A stretch of 33,864 nucleotides of DNA from Labilithrix sp. (GTDB lineage: Bacteria > Myxococcota_A > Polyangia > Polyangiales > Polyangiaceae), in assembly GCA_019637195.1 (NCBI GenBank), contig JAHBWA010000097.1:1-33864 (forward strand), written 5' to 3'. The position numbers and the translations under genes are program-made. Positions 15,118-22,939 of this stretch are shown piece by piece. Numbering within the stretch: the first letter of the stretch is position 1; the number at the start of each line of letters is the position of its first letter. The notes beneath the pieces are model-generated. The model did no database searches. It was not told the DNA's origin and worked only from the letters and a program-made list of their open reading frames with translations.

Positions 15118-15765
15118 TCACGGGCCCGCGAAGTGGACGTAGAGCACCGGGATGAGGACGCCGACGAGGACGAGCACCGCGCCGCGCCCGAAGAGGCCCT
15201 TCTTCCCGGCGATCATGAAGACGCCGCTCGTCGCGAGCAACATGAGCGCCGCCGCGTAGGCGTCGGCGGCGTAGGTCCACGCCTTCTTGCCGCGGTTGAG
15301 GTGGAGCCAGTTGGCGACGCGGAGGACGAACCGCGGCTCCTGCCCCTCGTCGACGACGGAGCCCTTGGCCGTGTCGAGGTGGAGCGAGCGCTTGTCGAAG
15401 ATGACGTCGAGCTGCTCCGGCGACGCGCGGTAAATCTCGCTCGGCTCCTCGGCGATCCCGAGGCGCCGCCGGAGCGCCTCGGCGATCGCGGCGTCGTCGC
15501 CCTCGAGGCGGCCGACGTCCACGGTCCGGCTGTACGTGCGGAAGCTCGGATCGCCGTCGCTCCAGTCGGCGATGTGGTTCACCGCCAGCCCCGAGAGCGC
15601 GTAGACGAACGTGAGCCCCACCGCGATGTAGCCCACGTCTCGATGGATCGCGCGGAGCCAGGGACGCCACGCGAGCTTCTTCTTCCCGCGCGGGACCCGG
15701 CCGGGGCGCTCCCCGGGCCGCGCGTCGTCGCCGGCGCCGGTCGACGCCGCGTCCTCGTCACCCAT
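15118..15765 (-). CDS. PepSY-type membrane protein, partner of the adjacent molybdoenzyme
   Basis: A 215-residue inner-membrane protein. After a charged cytoplasmic N-terminus, a first helix (about 44-65) is followed by a periplasmic PepSY-like domain (70-155) and two further helices (about 168-187 and 194-212). His41 (AIHRDVGY), His64 (AVNHIADW) and the His of NWLHLNRG sit at membrane edges and could ligate heme, as in PepSY-TM and MsrQ-like proteins. Its ATG overlaps the end of the molybdopterin oxidoreductase gene by 8 bases, so the two are coupled. The pair recalls MsrP-MsrQ, where a membrane heme protein feeds electrons to a periplasmic molybdoenzyme, but this protein is not MsrQ by sequence layout. 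Confidence 0.82.
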   Translation of the reverse strand: MGDEDAASTGAGDDARPGERPGRVPRGKKKLAWRPWLRAIHRDVGYIAVGLTFVYALSGLAVNHIADWSDGDPSFRTYSRTVDVGRLEGDDAAIAEALRRRLGIAEEPSEIYRASPEQLDVIFDKRSLHLDTAKGSVVDEGQEPRFVLRVANWLHLNRGKKAWTYAADAYAAALMLLATSGVFMIAGKKGLFGRGAVLVLVGVLIPVLYVHFAGP

Positions 15766-16489
15766 AGCGCTCCTCTTTCCACGGGTCGGCGTGGTTGTGG
15801 TAGCCGCGCGTCTCCCAGTAGCCGGGCTTGTCCGCCGTGACGAAGCGGACGCCGGTGAGCCACTTGGCGCTCTTCCAGAAGTAGAGGTCCGGCACGAGCG
15901 CGCGGACCGGGGCGCCGTGCGTGCGCGCGAGCGGCGAGCCCTCGTACTTGTGCGCGACGAGGACGTTCGGCGCGAGCGCCTCGCGGATCGGGACGTTCGC
16001 CGTGTAGCCCGCGTGCGCCTCGAAGATGACGTGACGCGCGGTCGGCTTGGGCTTCGCGCGCGCCGCGAGATCGGCCAGCCGTACGCCGGTCCAGCGCGAG
16101 TCGAGCACCGTCCACTTCGTCACGCAGTGGACGTCGCACGTCTGATCGACCTGCGGCATCTTGAGGAGCTCGGCGAAGTCGATCGTGAAGGGCTGCTCGA
16201 CCTCTCCGTGGACACGCAGGCGGAAGGCTCCGGGGCTCGGATCGCCCTCGGCGCCGCCCATCGGGCGGATCCTCGTGAGCAGGTGTTGATCGGGCGGCAG
16301 GCGTGGACGTCCGTCCGGGCGCTTCGTCGCGCGCGCCTTCTTCTCGTCCTCGGTGCCGGCGAGGACGTACGTAGCGCCACCGAGCGCGACGACGACGGTG
16401 CCGATCGTGGCCGACCGCACGAACGCGCGGCGGCTCATCGACGGCTGCAAGACGAGATCGGGCGTGGACGGTCGTTCGATTCGGCTCAC
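15758..16489 (-). CDS. Tat-exported molybdopterin-dependent oxidoreductase (YedY/sulfite-oxidase fold)
   Basis: A 243-residue periplasmic enzyme of the sulfite oxidase/MsrP superfamily. A twin-arginine signal (MSRRAFVRSA, Arg20/Arg21, then a hydrophobic stretch to Gly45) indicates folded export with the cofactor bound. The catalytic domain contains CDVHCVTKW with Cys122 in the CVxxW position that ligates molybdenum, and HGAPVRALVPDLYFWKSAKW near the C-terminus, both typical of the family. The start is a GTG at 16489 with GAGAGGT 7 bases upstream. Smaller than sulfite oxidases and without a dimerisation domain, it most resembles YedY-like proteins; the substrate (methionine sulfoxide, sulfite or other) is not determined by sequence. 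Confidence 0.88.
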   Translation of the reverse strand: MSRIERPSTPDLVLQPSMSRRAFVRSATIGTVVVALGGATYVLAGTEDEKKARATKRPDGRPRLPPDQHLLTRIRPMGGAEGDPSPGAFRLRVHGEVEQPFTIDFAELLKMPQVDQTCDVHCVTKWTVLDSRWTGVRLADLAARAKPKPTARHVIFEAHAGYTANVPIREALAPNVLVAHKYEGSPLARTHGAPVRALVPDLYFWKSAKWLTGVRFVTADKPGYWETRGYHNHADPWKEERYG

Positions 16490-16583
16490 GATCTTGACCT
16501 CTCTCTCGAGGTTACGCTCGAAGACGCCTCTTGGTTACGCGGCTTCACACGCGGCGCGAGAGGTCGTGTAAAGCAGAGTGATC

Positions 16584-18314
16584 ATGCCGACTTCGAAGCA
16601 GGGGCGCGCCGGCGGCGCGACGAACGCCACGGCTGACCTCGTGAGCCGCGTCGCCGACGCCGGCTTCACGCCCTCGGTGCGCCGGCTCGGCGAGCTGCTC
16701 GATCTGCTGGCGCGCGACGACGAGGACGACGCCAAGAACGCCGAGCGCGCCGTCCTGCGGGTCGAGGCCCAGTACGCGGCGCGCGTGGTCGAGGAGACCG
16801 TCCGCCGCGCGCGCACCGCGGAGCGACCGGCGCGCGGGCGCCTCACGCAGCTCGCCGGACGGCTCGCGCACGAGGGAAAGGACGCGAGCGGCGCGGCGAG
16901 CGCCTGGCTCGTCGAGGCGATCTCCGACGGCGATCCCAAGACGCGACGCGCGGCCGCGCGCGCGCTCGGCAAGCTCGAGCGCACGACCGCGATCGAGGCC
17001 GCGCTCGCCGCCGCGTTCGACGCGGCCTCCCACGAGGACGACCGGCGCGTCCTCGCGCTGGCGCTCGGCAAGCTCGGCGGCCGCGCCGCGGAGACGCGGC
17101 TCGCAGGCGGCGGACACGGCAAGGCATCCGTCATCGTGGAGCGCGAGCTCGCGCGGCAGACGCCGGGGGAGATCGTGCCCGGCCGCGCGTACGACCGTCC
17201 GCTCGAGGTGTGGTTCCACACGCGCTCGGGCCTCGAGGACGTGGTGAAGGAGGAGCTCGGCGCGGCGTTCGCGAAGCCGCGCTTCGTCGCCCCCGGGATC
17301 GTCGCCGCGGAGCTGACCGGCCCGCTCGCGCGGGCGCTCGCCGTCCGGACCGCCGCGCACGTGGGCTTCCCGCTCGCGCCGTTCGACAAGGGAGCAGACC
17401 TCGCGGAGGACATCGTCCGCGCGCTGTGCTCTCCGCCCTCGCTCGCCATCTTCCGCGCGTTCACCTCGACGCCCGACGGCGCGGCGATCCGCTTCCGGCT
17501 CGAGCTCGCGCGCGGCGGGCACCGGCGCGCGGTCGCGTGGCGGGTCGCGGAGCTGGTCCGGTCGAGCTCGCACGGGCTCGTCAACGATCCGAAGGCGAGC
17601 ACGTGGGAGGTCCACGTCGACGACGTCGGACCGCAGATCAAGGTCGAGCTCGTGCCGCTCGGCTACGACGACGACCGCTTCGCCTGGCGCGAGGACGTCG
17701 TCGCGGCGTCGTCGCACCCGACCATCGCCGCGGCGCTCGCGCGGGTCGCGCCGCGGAGCGACGACGACGTGGTCTGGGACCCCTTCGTCGGCGCGGGCGC
17801 GGAGCTGATCGAGCGCGCGCGGCTCGGGTCGTACGCGCGCCTCGTGGGCACGGACGTCGATCCCCACGCCGTCCTCGCGGCGCGGGCGAACCTCGAGCGC
17901 GCCGGCGTCGCGCGCGCGGAGGTCGAGGAGGCCGACGCCGCCGGCTTCACGCCCGAAGGCGTGACGCTCATCGTGACGAACCCGCCGATGGGACGACGCG
18001 TCCAGCGCGGCGCGCACGCGGAGCTCCTCGAGCGCTTCGTCGCGCACGCGGCGCGCGTGCTCGTCCCCGGCGGCGCGCTGGTGTGGCTGGTGCCGGAGCC
18101 GCGACGCATTCGCGAGCGAGCCGCCGCCGCGGGCCTCGAGGTGGCGCGCGCCTTCAGCGTCGACATGGGCGGGTTCTCGGCGGAGCTCGCCGTCTACGTG
18201 AAGCGACCGGAGAGCAGGGGGAAGCGACCGGAGAGCAGGCGGCGGATCGTGCGCGGCAAGGAGAGCGCGGCCGAGCGAAGGCCGGACGCGAGGGGCAAGC
18301 GGGGCTCGCGGTAA
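16584..18314 (+). CDS. HEAT-repeat / THUMP-like / RlmL-Trm14-type methyltransferase fusion
   Basis: A 576-residue predicted RNA methyltransferase. Residues 15-185 are alpha-helical HEAT-like repeats (ALGKLERTTAIEAALAAAF, ALALGKLGGRAAETRL). Residues 203-350 look like a THUMP-type RNA-binding region (EVWFHTRSGLEDVVKEEL). The Rossmann methyltransferase domain has DPFVGAG (399-405), GTDVDPHAVLAARANL and TNPPMGRR (465-472), the NPPY-like motif of the RlmL/RlmK and Trm14 N2-guanine enzymes. The basic tail contains a 21-base direct repeat (18201-18218 and 18222-18239, giving KRPESR twice). I prefer the ATG at 16584; a GTG two codons earlier is possible. The HEAT domain is an unusual addition. The modified RNA position is unknown. 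Confidence 0.83.
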   Translation: MPTSKQGRAGGATNATADLVSRVADAGFTPSVRRLGELLDLLARDDEDDAKNAERAVLRVEAQYAARVVEETVRRARTAERPARGRLTQLAGRLAHEGKDASGAASAWLVEAISDGDPKTRRAAARALGKLERTTAIEAALAAAFDAASHEDDRRVLALALGKLGGRAAETRLAGGGHGKASVIVERELARQTPGEIVPGRAYDRPLEVWFHTRSGLEDVVKEELGAAFAKPRFVAPGIVAAELTGPLARALAVRTAAHVGFPLAPFDKGADLAEDIVRALCSPPSLAIFRAFTSTPDGAAIRFRLELARGGHRRAVAWRVAELVRSSSHGLVNDPKASTWEVHVDDVGPQIKVELVPLGYDDDRFAWREDVVAASSHPTIAAALARVAPRSDDDVVWDPFVGAGAELIERARLGSYARLVGTDVDPHAVLAARANLERAGVARAEVEEADAAGFTPEGVTLIVTNPPMGRRVQRGAHAELLERFVAHAARVLVPGGALVWLVPEPRRIRERAAAAGLEVARAFSVDMGGFSAELAVYVKRPESRGKRPESRRRIVRGKESAAERRPDARGKRGSR

Positions 18315-18400
18315 ATCGTCGAAAACGACTCGCCGGCGGTGGGCGCGAGCGCGGGGGACGCTCGCGCCCTTGTGCGATCGGGCGAGGTGACCCAACATGG

Positions 18401-19573
18401 ATGGTCGCCATGGCGAATTGCGCAAATTGCAGCGCCGAGCTGATCGGATCCGCGAAGTTCTGCGCCACCTGCGGTGCGCCTTCGGTCCCTGCGTCCACGG
18501 GCGACGTGGGACCGAGCACGATCGGCGGGCTCTCCGCGGCGACGCCCGAGGCTCCGAGCGGTGGCGCCTCGGGCCCGAGGCCCGGACCGGCGCCGCAGGT
18601 GAACCCGTTCGCCGCGACGGCGGCGCCGACCTCACGGGCCGCGAGCGACGCGACGAGCGAGCTCGGCGCGCGCACGTCGGAGCCGAGGTCGCCGGCCGCG
18701 AGCGACGCGACCGGCGGCGACGCGTCGAGGTCCCCGTCGAAGCCGCCGCCAGGCGCCGACGGCCCGCACGTGTCGCCGCTCGCGGTGAGCAACGGGCTCG
18801 CGCAGAGCGGCGCGTTCCAGGAGGCGCTCGCGAACGCCGAGGAGAAGGTCCGCTCGTCCGTCGCGCCGCCGGCCGCGGCCCCGGCGGCGCCGCGGGCGAA
18901 GAAGCCCGGCACGCAGCTGATGCCGAGCGCGCCGAGTCGGCCGGCGCCGACCGCAGGCGCAGCGTCGCCCGCCGTGCCTCCGGCGAAGAAAGCGCCTCCG
19001 CGAACGGTCGCGATGAGCTTCAACACCGGACAGCCGGGCGCGTTCCAGCCGCCCGCCTCCCCGCAGAGCGTCGCCGGCGGCGGCCCGCAGAGCGCGCAAA
19101 GCCTGCCCCAGCCCGGCAGCGCCGCGCACGCGCCGGGCGCCGCGCACGCTCCCGCCGTCATGCAACCGCCGAGCGCCGTCCAACCACCGAGCGCCGCGCA
19201 CGCTCCCGCCGCCATGCAACCGCCGAGCGCCGCGCAAGCACCGGGCGGCGCGCACGCACCCGCGATGGGGCAGGCCGGACCGCAAGGAGCGCCGTTCAAC
19301 GCAGCGTATGCGCCGCAAGCGACGCCGCACGCGCAAGCAGCTCCATACGCGCAGCCGCCGGGCGCGGGCGCGTGGGGATGGAGTGGAGGGGCGCCGCCCG
19401 CGCAGCCCCCGTACCCCTTCGGCTACGCGTCTGGCTCGCGCGTGCAGGTCACCTGGTCGAACGGGCAACGTTACCCTGCGACGGTGAGCCAGGTCAGCGG
19501 CTCGCGATGCCTCGTCGTCTTCCCGGACGGCCAGCAGCACTGGGTCGAGATGCAATACCTCACGCCGAGCTGA
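18401..19573 (+). CDS. Zinc-ribbon protein with long disordered Pro/Ala linker and C-terminal Tudor/SH3-like domain
   Basis: A 390-residue three-part protein. Residues 7-24 form a zinc ribbon (CANC, then CATC). A low-complexity Pro/Ala/Ser linker follows, with an internal repeat family AAHAP/MQPPSA at about 235-300. The final 50 residues (VQVTWSNGQRYPATVSQVSG, then VVFPDGQQHWVEM) form a small beta barrel of the Tudor/agenet/SH3-like kind. The ATG at 18401 has GAGGTG 11 bases upstream; ATG 18410 is an alternative, and the ATG at 18397 is in another frame. It is 86 bases downstream of the methyltransferase gene and 48 bases upstream of the thioesterase gene. Function unknown; zinc-ribbon plus low-complexity proteins are common in myxobacteria. 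Confidence 0.82.
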   Translation: MVAMANCANCSAELIGSAKFCATCGAPSVPASTGDVGPSTIGGLSAATPEAPSGGASGPRPGPAPQVNPFAATAAPTSRAASDATSELGARTSEPRSPAASDATGGDASRSPSKPPPGADGPHVSPLAVSNGLAQSGAFQEALANAEEKVRSSVAPPAAAPAAPRAKKPGTQLMPSAPSRPAPTAGAASPAVPPAKKAPPRTVAMSFNTGQPGAFQPPASPQSVAGGGPQSAQSLPQPGSAAHAPGAAHAPAVMQPPSAVQPPSAAHAPAAMQPPSAAQAPGGAHAPAMGQAGPQGAPFNAAYAPQATPHAQAAPYAQPPGAGAWGWSGGAPPAQPPYPFGYASGSRVQVTWSNGQRYPATVSQVSGSRCLVVFPDGQQHWVEMQYLTPS

Positions 19574-19621
19574 GCGGCTCGACGACGACTCGCCGCGCGG
19601 CCCACGAGGAGCGCCCCCACG

Positions 19622-20056
19622 ATGAAGCCCGAAGTCTTGAAGCAGGTCATGGAGGAGCTGATCCCCTTCAATCGCTACCTCGGCGTGAGGATGGCGGCCG
19701 CGGAGGTCGGGTTCGCGCGCCTCGAGGTCCCGTTCCGCGACGAGCTCGTCGGCGATCCGCTGAGGCCCGCGCTCCACGGCGGCGTGCTCTCCGCGCTCGC
19801 GGACGCCGCGGGCGGCGCCGCGGTGTGGACCGGCATCGAGGACGAGCGCGCGCGCGTCTCGACCATCGACCTGCGCATCGACTACCTGCGCCCCGCGAAG
19901 CTCGAGCTCGTCGTGGCCGAGGCGCGCGTCGTCCGGATCGGCAACCGCGTCGGCGTCGCCGACGTGCGCCTCTTCCAGCCCTCCGCCGAGTCGGACACCA
20001 TCGCCACCGGCAAGGGCGTCTACAACATCATCATCAAGCAGGACCGCGCCGGCTGA
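19622..20056 (+). CDS. PaaI-type hotdog-fold acyl-CoA thioesterase
   Basis: A 144-residue cytosolic hotdog protein expected to hydrolyse an acyl- or aryl-CoA thioester. LHGGVLSALADAAGG (51-65) is the family's active-site helix, with Asp61 in the general-base position, and STIDLRIDYLRPAK follows as the central strand. The size is that of a single hotdog domain, which would work as a dimer or tetramer. GAGGAG 11 bases before the ATG supports the start. It follows the zinc-ribbon gene by 48 bases and ends convergent to a lipoprotein gene. Substrate cannot be read from the sequence. Confidence 0.88.
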   Translation: MKPEVLKQVMEELIPFNRYLGVRMAAAEVGFARLEVPFRDELVGDPLRPALHGGVLSALADAAGGAAVWTGIEDERARVSTIDLRIDYLRPAKLELVVAEARVVRIGNRVGVADVRLFQPSAESDTIATGKGVYNIIIKQDRAG

Positions 20057-20099
20057 CCGCGCGGCCCGGGTCCTCGACTCGAGCCGTGCGGAGCGAGCG

Positions 20100-20153
20100 G
20101 GCGACGCCGCTTCGGACACGGGCAGGCCGGCGACGTCGCTCTCCGACGGGCAG
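20100..20153. repeat. Imperfect direct repeat, 29-bp period, in a convergent spacer
   Basis: GGCGACGCCGCT at 20100 is repeated with changes at 20129 as GGCGACGTCGCT, and in both copies a C/G run leads to GGGCAG. The pair lies in the 126-base gap between the thioesterase and the lipoprotein. No gene is visible in the gap. Confidence 0.6.
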
Positions 20154-20182
20154 ACGCCGCGACGATCGGGAACCGTCGCTGG

Positions 20183-21241
20183 TTAGAACTGGCCCTGGCC
20201 GCTCTGCTGGCAGCTCACGCACTCCGGCAGGTTGGCGTTCGCCGGCTCGTTGCACATGCGCGGGCAGTACTTGGTCCGGTTGAACACGAGATCGCCGCCC
20301 TTGCCGTCGTCGATCGCGTCGCAGCGCACGGACTGCCCTTTGACGATCATCTCGGCGTAGCCGGCGCTCACGTTGTCCGGCGTGTCGTTCCACTTCTTCG
20401 CGCACGCCTGATCCTTCCCGAGCCACCCCGGGAGGTCGGGCCAGGCCTGCTCGACGTTCGCCGTCTTGTAGTCGCTCTCCGCGCAGACCTCGGCGAGAAC
20501 GCAGTCGTTCGCGCTCGGGGTCTCGAACTTCCCCTGCCGGATGCGAAGGCACAGCTTGAAGTGTCCCGCGCAGTCGACGTTGAGCGTGTTCGTCGACCAC
20601 GGCTGCGCGGGCGCCGCCGTCGGCGGGTTCTGGTCGGGGCAGCGCGACGTGTTGCCGTCGACGATGGTCGAGACGGCGTTCACCTTGGTGCCCGTGCCGT
20701 CGGTGAACGTCATCGTGCACGGCGAGAGGTTCGCGATCTTCCACTGCCCCGCGGAGAAGCAGCCGCACGCCTCCTTGCCCTTGGTGGCGCCCGGGGTCGG
20801 GAGGACCTGGCCCTCACACGGCCCCCAGACGAGGGAGTTCTCGTTCTTCTGCTGGCACGTCGTCTCGCCGTCCTTGCAGACGCCGAGGTTGCGATGCTTG
20901 CGGAGCCCCGTCCAGCACGCGGCCTTCTCGCCGGGGGTCGTGCACCCGCACCCCGGCTTGTTCTTGTCGTCCGGGCACTGCTCGGTGCCGCCTGGCGGCG
21001 GGGGCGCCGGATCGCCGCCGGGGCCGCACCACTTGGGCGGAGGATCGTTCGCGTAGAGGTCCTCGTCCTCGGTCTCGCCGCCGGACGAGCCGAAGCTGCC
21101 GTCGGGGACGTTGCCGGACGAGCCCGCGTCGGCGTCGCCGCCGCCGAACTCGCTCCCCGAGTCCGAGCCGCAGGCGATGACCAGCGCGGCGACGGCGCCG
21201 ACGACAACGAGCCCGACGTGGATCTTCGGCGAAAGCAGCAT
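20183..21241 (-). CDS. Cysteine-rich lipoprotein of unknown function
   Basis: A 352-residue predicted lipoprotein: a leader with VIAC (Cys24), then an Asp/Gly/Ser tether (about 25-60). The mature domain has many cysteines (CGCTTPGEKAACWTG, CGCFSAGQWK, CRPM-like CPRMCNEP, and CVSCQQSGQGQF at the end). The middle includes a WxxxNTLNVDC segment that looks like a beta domain. I do not recognise a family. A GGAG site lies 6 bases before the ATG, and TATACC on the minus strand (complement of 21267-21272) could be a -10 element. It lies 194 bases downstream of cystathionine beta-synthase on the same strand, and that gap holds G/C-rich sequence with no gene. Confidence 0.82.
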   Translation of the reverse strand: MLLSPKIHVGLVVVGAVAALVIACGSDSGSEFGGGDADAGSSGNVPDGSFGSSGGETEDEDLYANDPPPKWCGPGGDPAPPPPGGTEQCPDDKNKPGCGCTTPGEKAACWTGLRKHRNLGVCKDGETTCQQKNENSLVWGPCEGQVLPTPGATKGKEACGCFSAGQWKIANLSPCTMTFTDGTGTKVNAVSTIVDGNTSRCPDQNPPTAAPAQPWSTNTLNVDCAGHFKLCLRIRQGKFETPSANDCVLAEVCAESDYKTANVEQAWPDLPGWLGKDQACAKKWNDTPDNVSAGYAEMIVKGQSVRCDAIDDGKGGDLVFNRTKYCPRMCNEPANANLPECVSCQQSGQGQF

Positions 21242-21435
21242 CAGCGACTCCGGTTCGTGGTGCCTCGGTATACGGACAGCACGGAGGTTTTACCCGCTCG
21301 AGGGGCGCCTCGCAGCGAGAAATACGCACGGAGATGGCCCTGGGACGCCCGCGGAGTGAGGTCCGCTCGACTCAACGCGGCGTCAACGCGCCGCGGCGCG
21401 CGCCGCCGTCATGCAGCGCGCGCGCCGCTCCGCGG

Positions 21436-22923
21436 TCAGGCGCGACGCTCGCGCGCGCCGTTCGCCTTCTTGACCGGCCTCTTCTTCGACGCCTTCGGCT
21501 TCACGACCGGGACCTCGGCGCTCTTCTTCGCGAGGTAGTCGATGAGATCGATCTTGGTCACGATGCCGACCACCGCGTCACCCTCCGTGACGATCGCCGC
21601 GCGGGCGTCGGCCAGCACGCCCTGGAGCAGCTCGATCTTCGTGTCCGGCGTCACCGTGGCGTAGTCGCTCTCGAGGAGCGCGGCGATCGACGAGCTCGCC
21701 GTCTTCGGCCCGGAGACCATGTGGCGCAGGAGGTCGACCTCGCTGATGATGCCCTTCAGCTTCCCCTTGTCGACGACGGGGAGCTGGCTGATGCCGAGCT
21801 GCTTCAGCGTGGCGATCACGTCCTTGACCTTCGCGCTCGACGTCGTCGTGACGATCTTCCGCTTGCTGCGGAGATGCAGGATGTCGGCGACCGTCCCGAT
21901 CCCCGGCTCGTCGTCGAGGAAGCCGTTCTCGCGCATCCAGTCGTCGTTGAAGATCTTCGAGACGTACTTCTGGCCGCCGTCGCAGAGGAACACGAGGATC
22001 TTGAGGCTCCCCTGCCCCTTCTTCGCGGCGAGCAGGCGCGGCCCCACCGTCTTCGCCCACTTGATCGCGCCCGCGACGGCCGCGCCGCCGGAGCCGCCGA
22101 CGAAGAGGCCCTCTTCGCGCGTCATCGCGCGCGTCATCAGGAAGCACTCCTTGTCGTCGACGCGGACGATGTCGTCGAGGATCTTGAGGTTCATCGTCGT
22201 CGGGAAGAAGTCCTCGCCGATGCCCTCGACCTTGTACGAAAACGGCTTCGTGATGCGGCCCGTCTTGACGAAGTCGTAATAGAGCGAGCCCACCGGATCG
22301 ACGCCGACGATCTGGATCTCCGGCTTCTTCTCCTTCAGGTACTTGCCGGTGCCACTGACGGTGCCGCCGGTGCCCAGGCCCGCGACGAACGCGTCGAAGT
22401 CGCCCTTCGTCTGCTTCCAGATCTCCGGGCCCGTCCAGAGGTAGTGCGCCTCGGGGTTCGCGGGGTTGTGGTACTGGTTCGCGTAGAACGAGTTCGGCGT
22501 CTCGTCGGCGATGCGACGCGAGACCTTGTAGTAGCTGCGCGGATCGTCCGCGTCGACGGCCGTGGGGCACATCACGACCTTGGCGCCGAAGGCGCGGAGG
22601 TTCGTGACCTTCTCCTGGCTCATCTTGTCCGGCATCACGAAGACGCACTTGTAGCCGCGGATCGTCGCGAGGAGCGCGAGCGAGGCGCCCGTGTTGCCGC
22701 TCGTGGCCTCGACGATCGTGCCGCCGGGCTGCAGCCCGGCCTCCTCGGCGCGGCGGAGGAGGTTCCACGCGAGCCGGTCCTTGTGGCTACCGCCGGGGTT
22801 CAGGTACTCGCATTTGACGTAGATCTCGATGCCGGGCGGCAGGTCCTTCGTCACCTTGTTGAGCCGTACGATGGGCGTGTTGCCGACTGTCTTGGTGATG
22901 TCCTCGAGGGCGCCGTGCATCAT
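21436..22923 (-). CDS. cbs: Cystathionine beta-synthase (PLP domain plus CBS-domain pair)
   Basis: A 495-residue PLP enzyme joining homocysteine and serine to cystathionine, the entry to transsulfuration. It contains NPGGSHKDR with the Schiff-base Lys48, TSGNTGAS (74-81), and GLGTGGTVSGTGKYL (182-196). Residues from about 345 to 470 are two CBS motifs (VIATLKQLGISQLPVVDKGK; DAVVGIVTKIDLIDYLAKK), followed by a Lys/Arg-rich tail. CBS domains without a heme-binding N-terminus are typical of bacterial and lower-eukaryote forms. Two ATGs lie back to back (22923 and 22920); upstream in-frame codons to 23241 are antisense to the next gene. Only 16 bases separate this start from the divergent lipoprotein start, so promoters must overlap coding sequence. 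Cysteine synthase with CBS domains is the alternative. Confidence 0.9.
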   Translation of the reverse strand: MMHGALEDITKTVGNTPIVRLNKVTKDLPPGIEIYVKCEYLNPGGSHKDRLAWNLLRRAEEAGLQPGGTIVEATSGNTGASLALLATIRGYKCVFVMPDKMSQEKVTNLRAFGAKVVMCPTAVDADDPRSYYKVSRRIADETPNSFYANQYHNPANPEAHYLWTGPEIWKQTKGDFDAFVAGLGTGGTVSGTGKYLKEKKPEIQIVGVDPVGSLYYDFVKTGRITKPFSYKVEGIGEDFFPTTMNLKILDDIVRVDDKECFLMTRAMTREEGLFVGGSGGAAVAGAIKWAKTVGPRLLAAKKGQGSLKILVFLCDGGQKYVSKIFNDDWMRENGFLDDEPGIGTVADILHLRSKRKIVTTTSSAKVKDVIATLKQLGISQLPVVDKGKLKGIISEVDLLRHMVSGPKTASSSIAALLESDYATVTPDTKIELLQGVLADARAAIVTEGDAVVGIVTKIDLIDYLAKKSAEVPVVKPKASKKRPVKKANGARERRA

Positions 22924-22939
22924 GGTGCACGGGCATACG

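Noticed and set aside
17210..18400. Extension of the zinc-ribbon protein to a 787-residue frame
   Set aside because: The upstream part overlaps the methyltransferase gene out of frame; the zinc ribbon begins at a proper start with a GAGGTG site.
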